In this document: positions 6,401 to 6,501 of the stretch, in pieces
Layout: each line of letters begins with the position of its first letter
How positions within the stretch are numbered: position 1 is the first letter of the stretch
Origin: DATAYA01 sp036272815
GTDB lineage: Bacteria; Pseudomonadota; Alphaproteobacteria; Acetobacterales; Acetobacteraceae
Direction: 5' to 3'
Assembly: GCA_036272815.1 (NCBI GenBank)
Contig: DATAYA010000006.1
Coordinates: forward strand, 1-6,501
Length of the DNA stretch: 6,501 nucleotides
Translations under genes and position numbers: made by a program
The notes under the pieces: model-generated
Told to the model about the DNA's origin: nothing
The model's input: only the letters and a program-made list of their open reading frames with translations
Databases searched by the model: none

Positions 6401-6501
6401 GCAAGTTTCGCATTCCGGTCGAGGAGAGGCTCGCAAGTCCTTGGTTGTAGTGCGGTTGCGGTTTCAGCTAGACTGGATCCGGATGACGCGCGGGGGGCGC
6501 G

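Larger units (their letters stand above)
6170..6501. other. Intergenic / leader region upstream of nnr, no convincing gene
   Basis: This 332-bp stretch lacks a supportable coding region. Minus-strand frames here have weak third-position G/C bias and no recognisable protein. It holds the terminator, the attenuator pairings and two further stem-loops described separately, plus a perfect palindrome CGGCCGGCCG at 6353-6362. The part at 6436-6480 is visibly less GC-rich than the rest, as promoters often are. A weak plus-strand sigma-70-like match is TTGTAG (6445-6450), 18 nt, then TAGACT (6469-6474); it would fire toward a gene beyond the right edge. No clear minus-strand promoter for nnr was found. 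Confidence 0.6.

Noticed and set aside
6132..6413. 93-codon minus-strand ORF crossing the leader and the nnr start, considered as an attenuation leader peptide
   Set aside because: It has no ribosome binding site, no run of a single regulatory amino acid, Arg/Pro-rich random-looking composition, and it reads straight through the terminator hairpin.
6445..6474. Plus-strand sigma-70-like promoter TTGTAG - 18 nt - TAGACT, and a possible sigma-54 site nearby
   Set aside because: The sigma-70 match is weak (3/6 and 4/6), and the GG/GC spacing needed for sigma-54 is wrong. It is mentioned only as a possibility for a divergent gene outside the window.
6313..6501. Open minus-strand frame entering from the right edge and ending at TGA 6315-6313, considered as the 3' end of an upstream gene served by the terminator
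   Set aside because: Third codon positions are not G/C-biased as in the real genes here, rare codons such as CTA occur twice, and no family is recognisable. It cannot be fully excluded without sequence beyond 6501.

Overview
The window is about 70% G+C. It carries one tightly packed gene cluster, all on the minus strand, so it reads from right to left. Gene content, protein style and the strong G/C bias at third codon positions suggest a high-GC alphaproteobacterium (Rhodospirillales/Acetobacteraceae or Rhizobiales type). This is an inference from protein character, because no rRNA or other phylogenetic marker is present.

In transcription order the genes are: (1) nnr, a bifunctional NAD(P)H-hydrate epimerase/dehydratase (6169 to 4733); (2) a malonyl-CoA decarboxylase (4707 to 3304); (3) a ketopantoate-reductase (PanE/ApbA) family protein (3278 to 2328); (4) a large thiamine-diphosphate enzyme of the transketolase / homodimeric pyruvate dehydrogenase E1 type (2331 to beyond base 1, 777 codons visible with no stop). 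The two gaps are 25 bp each, and the last pair overlaps by 4 bp (ATGA). Three of the four genes have a good Shine-Dalgarno sequence. The layout says operon. The shared theme is repair and turnover around NAD(P)H, CoA thioesters and 2-oxo acids: nnr repairs damaged NAD(P)H, the decarboxylase turns malonyl-CoA into acetyl-CoA, and the PanE-like and ThDP proteins handle 2-oxo acids or ketoses.

The right end (6170 to 6501) has no convincing gene. Just upstream of nnr, on the same strand, is a textbook intrinsic terminator (6249 to 6213: 11-bp stem, seven T). Immediately before it lies a segment (6274 to 6264) that can pair over 11 consecutive positions with the terminator's 5' arm, and that segment is itself partly held in a small hairpin (6273 to 6257). 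This set of mutually exclusive foldings is the architecture of a transcription attenuator or riboswitch expression platform. It would control the whole operon, and it is the most interesting item in the window. Further stem-loops lie upstream of it (6330 to 6301, 6400 to 6376). I do not recognise a known riboswitch aptamer.

No mobile element, CRISPR array, tRNA, rRNA or phage gene was seen. The many long open frames on the plus strand lie opposite real genes and are high-GC shadows.
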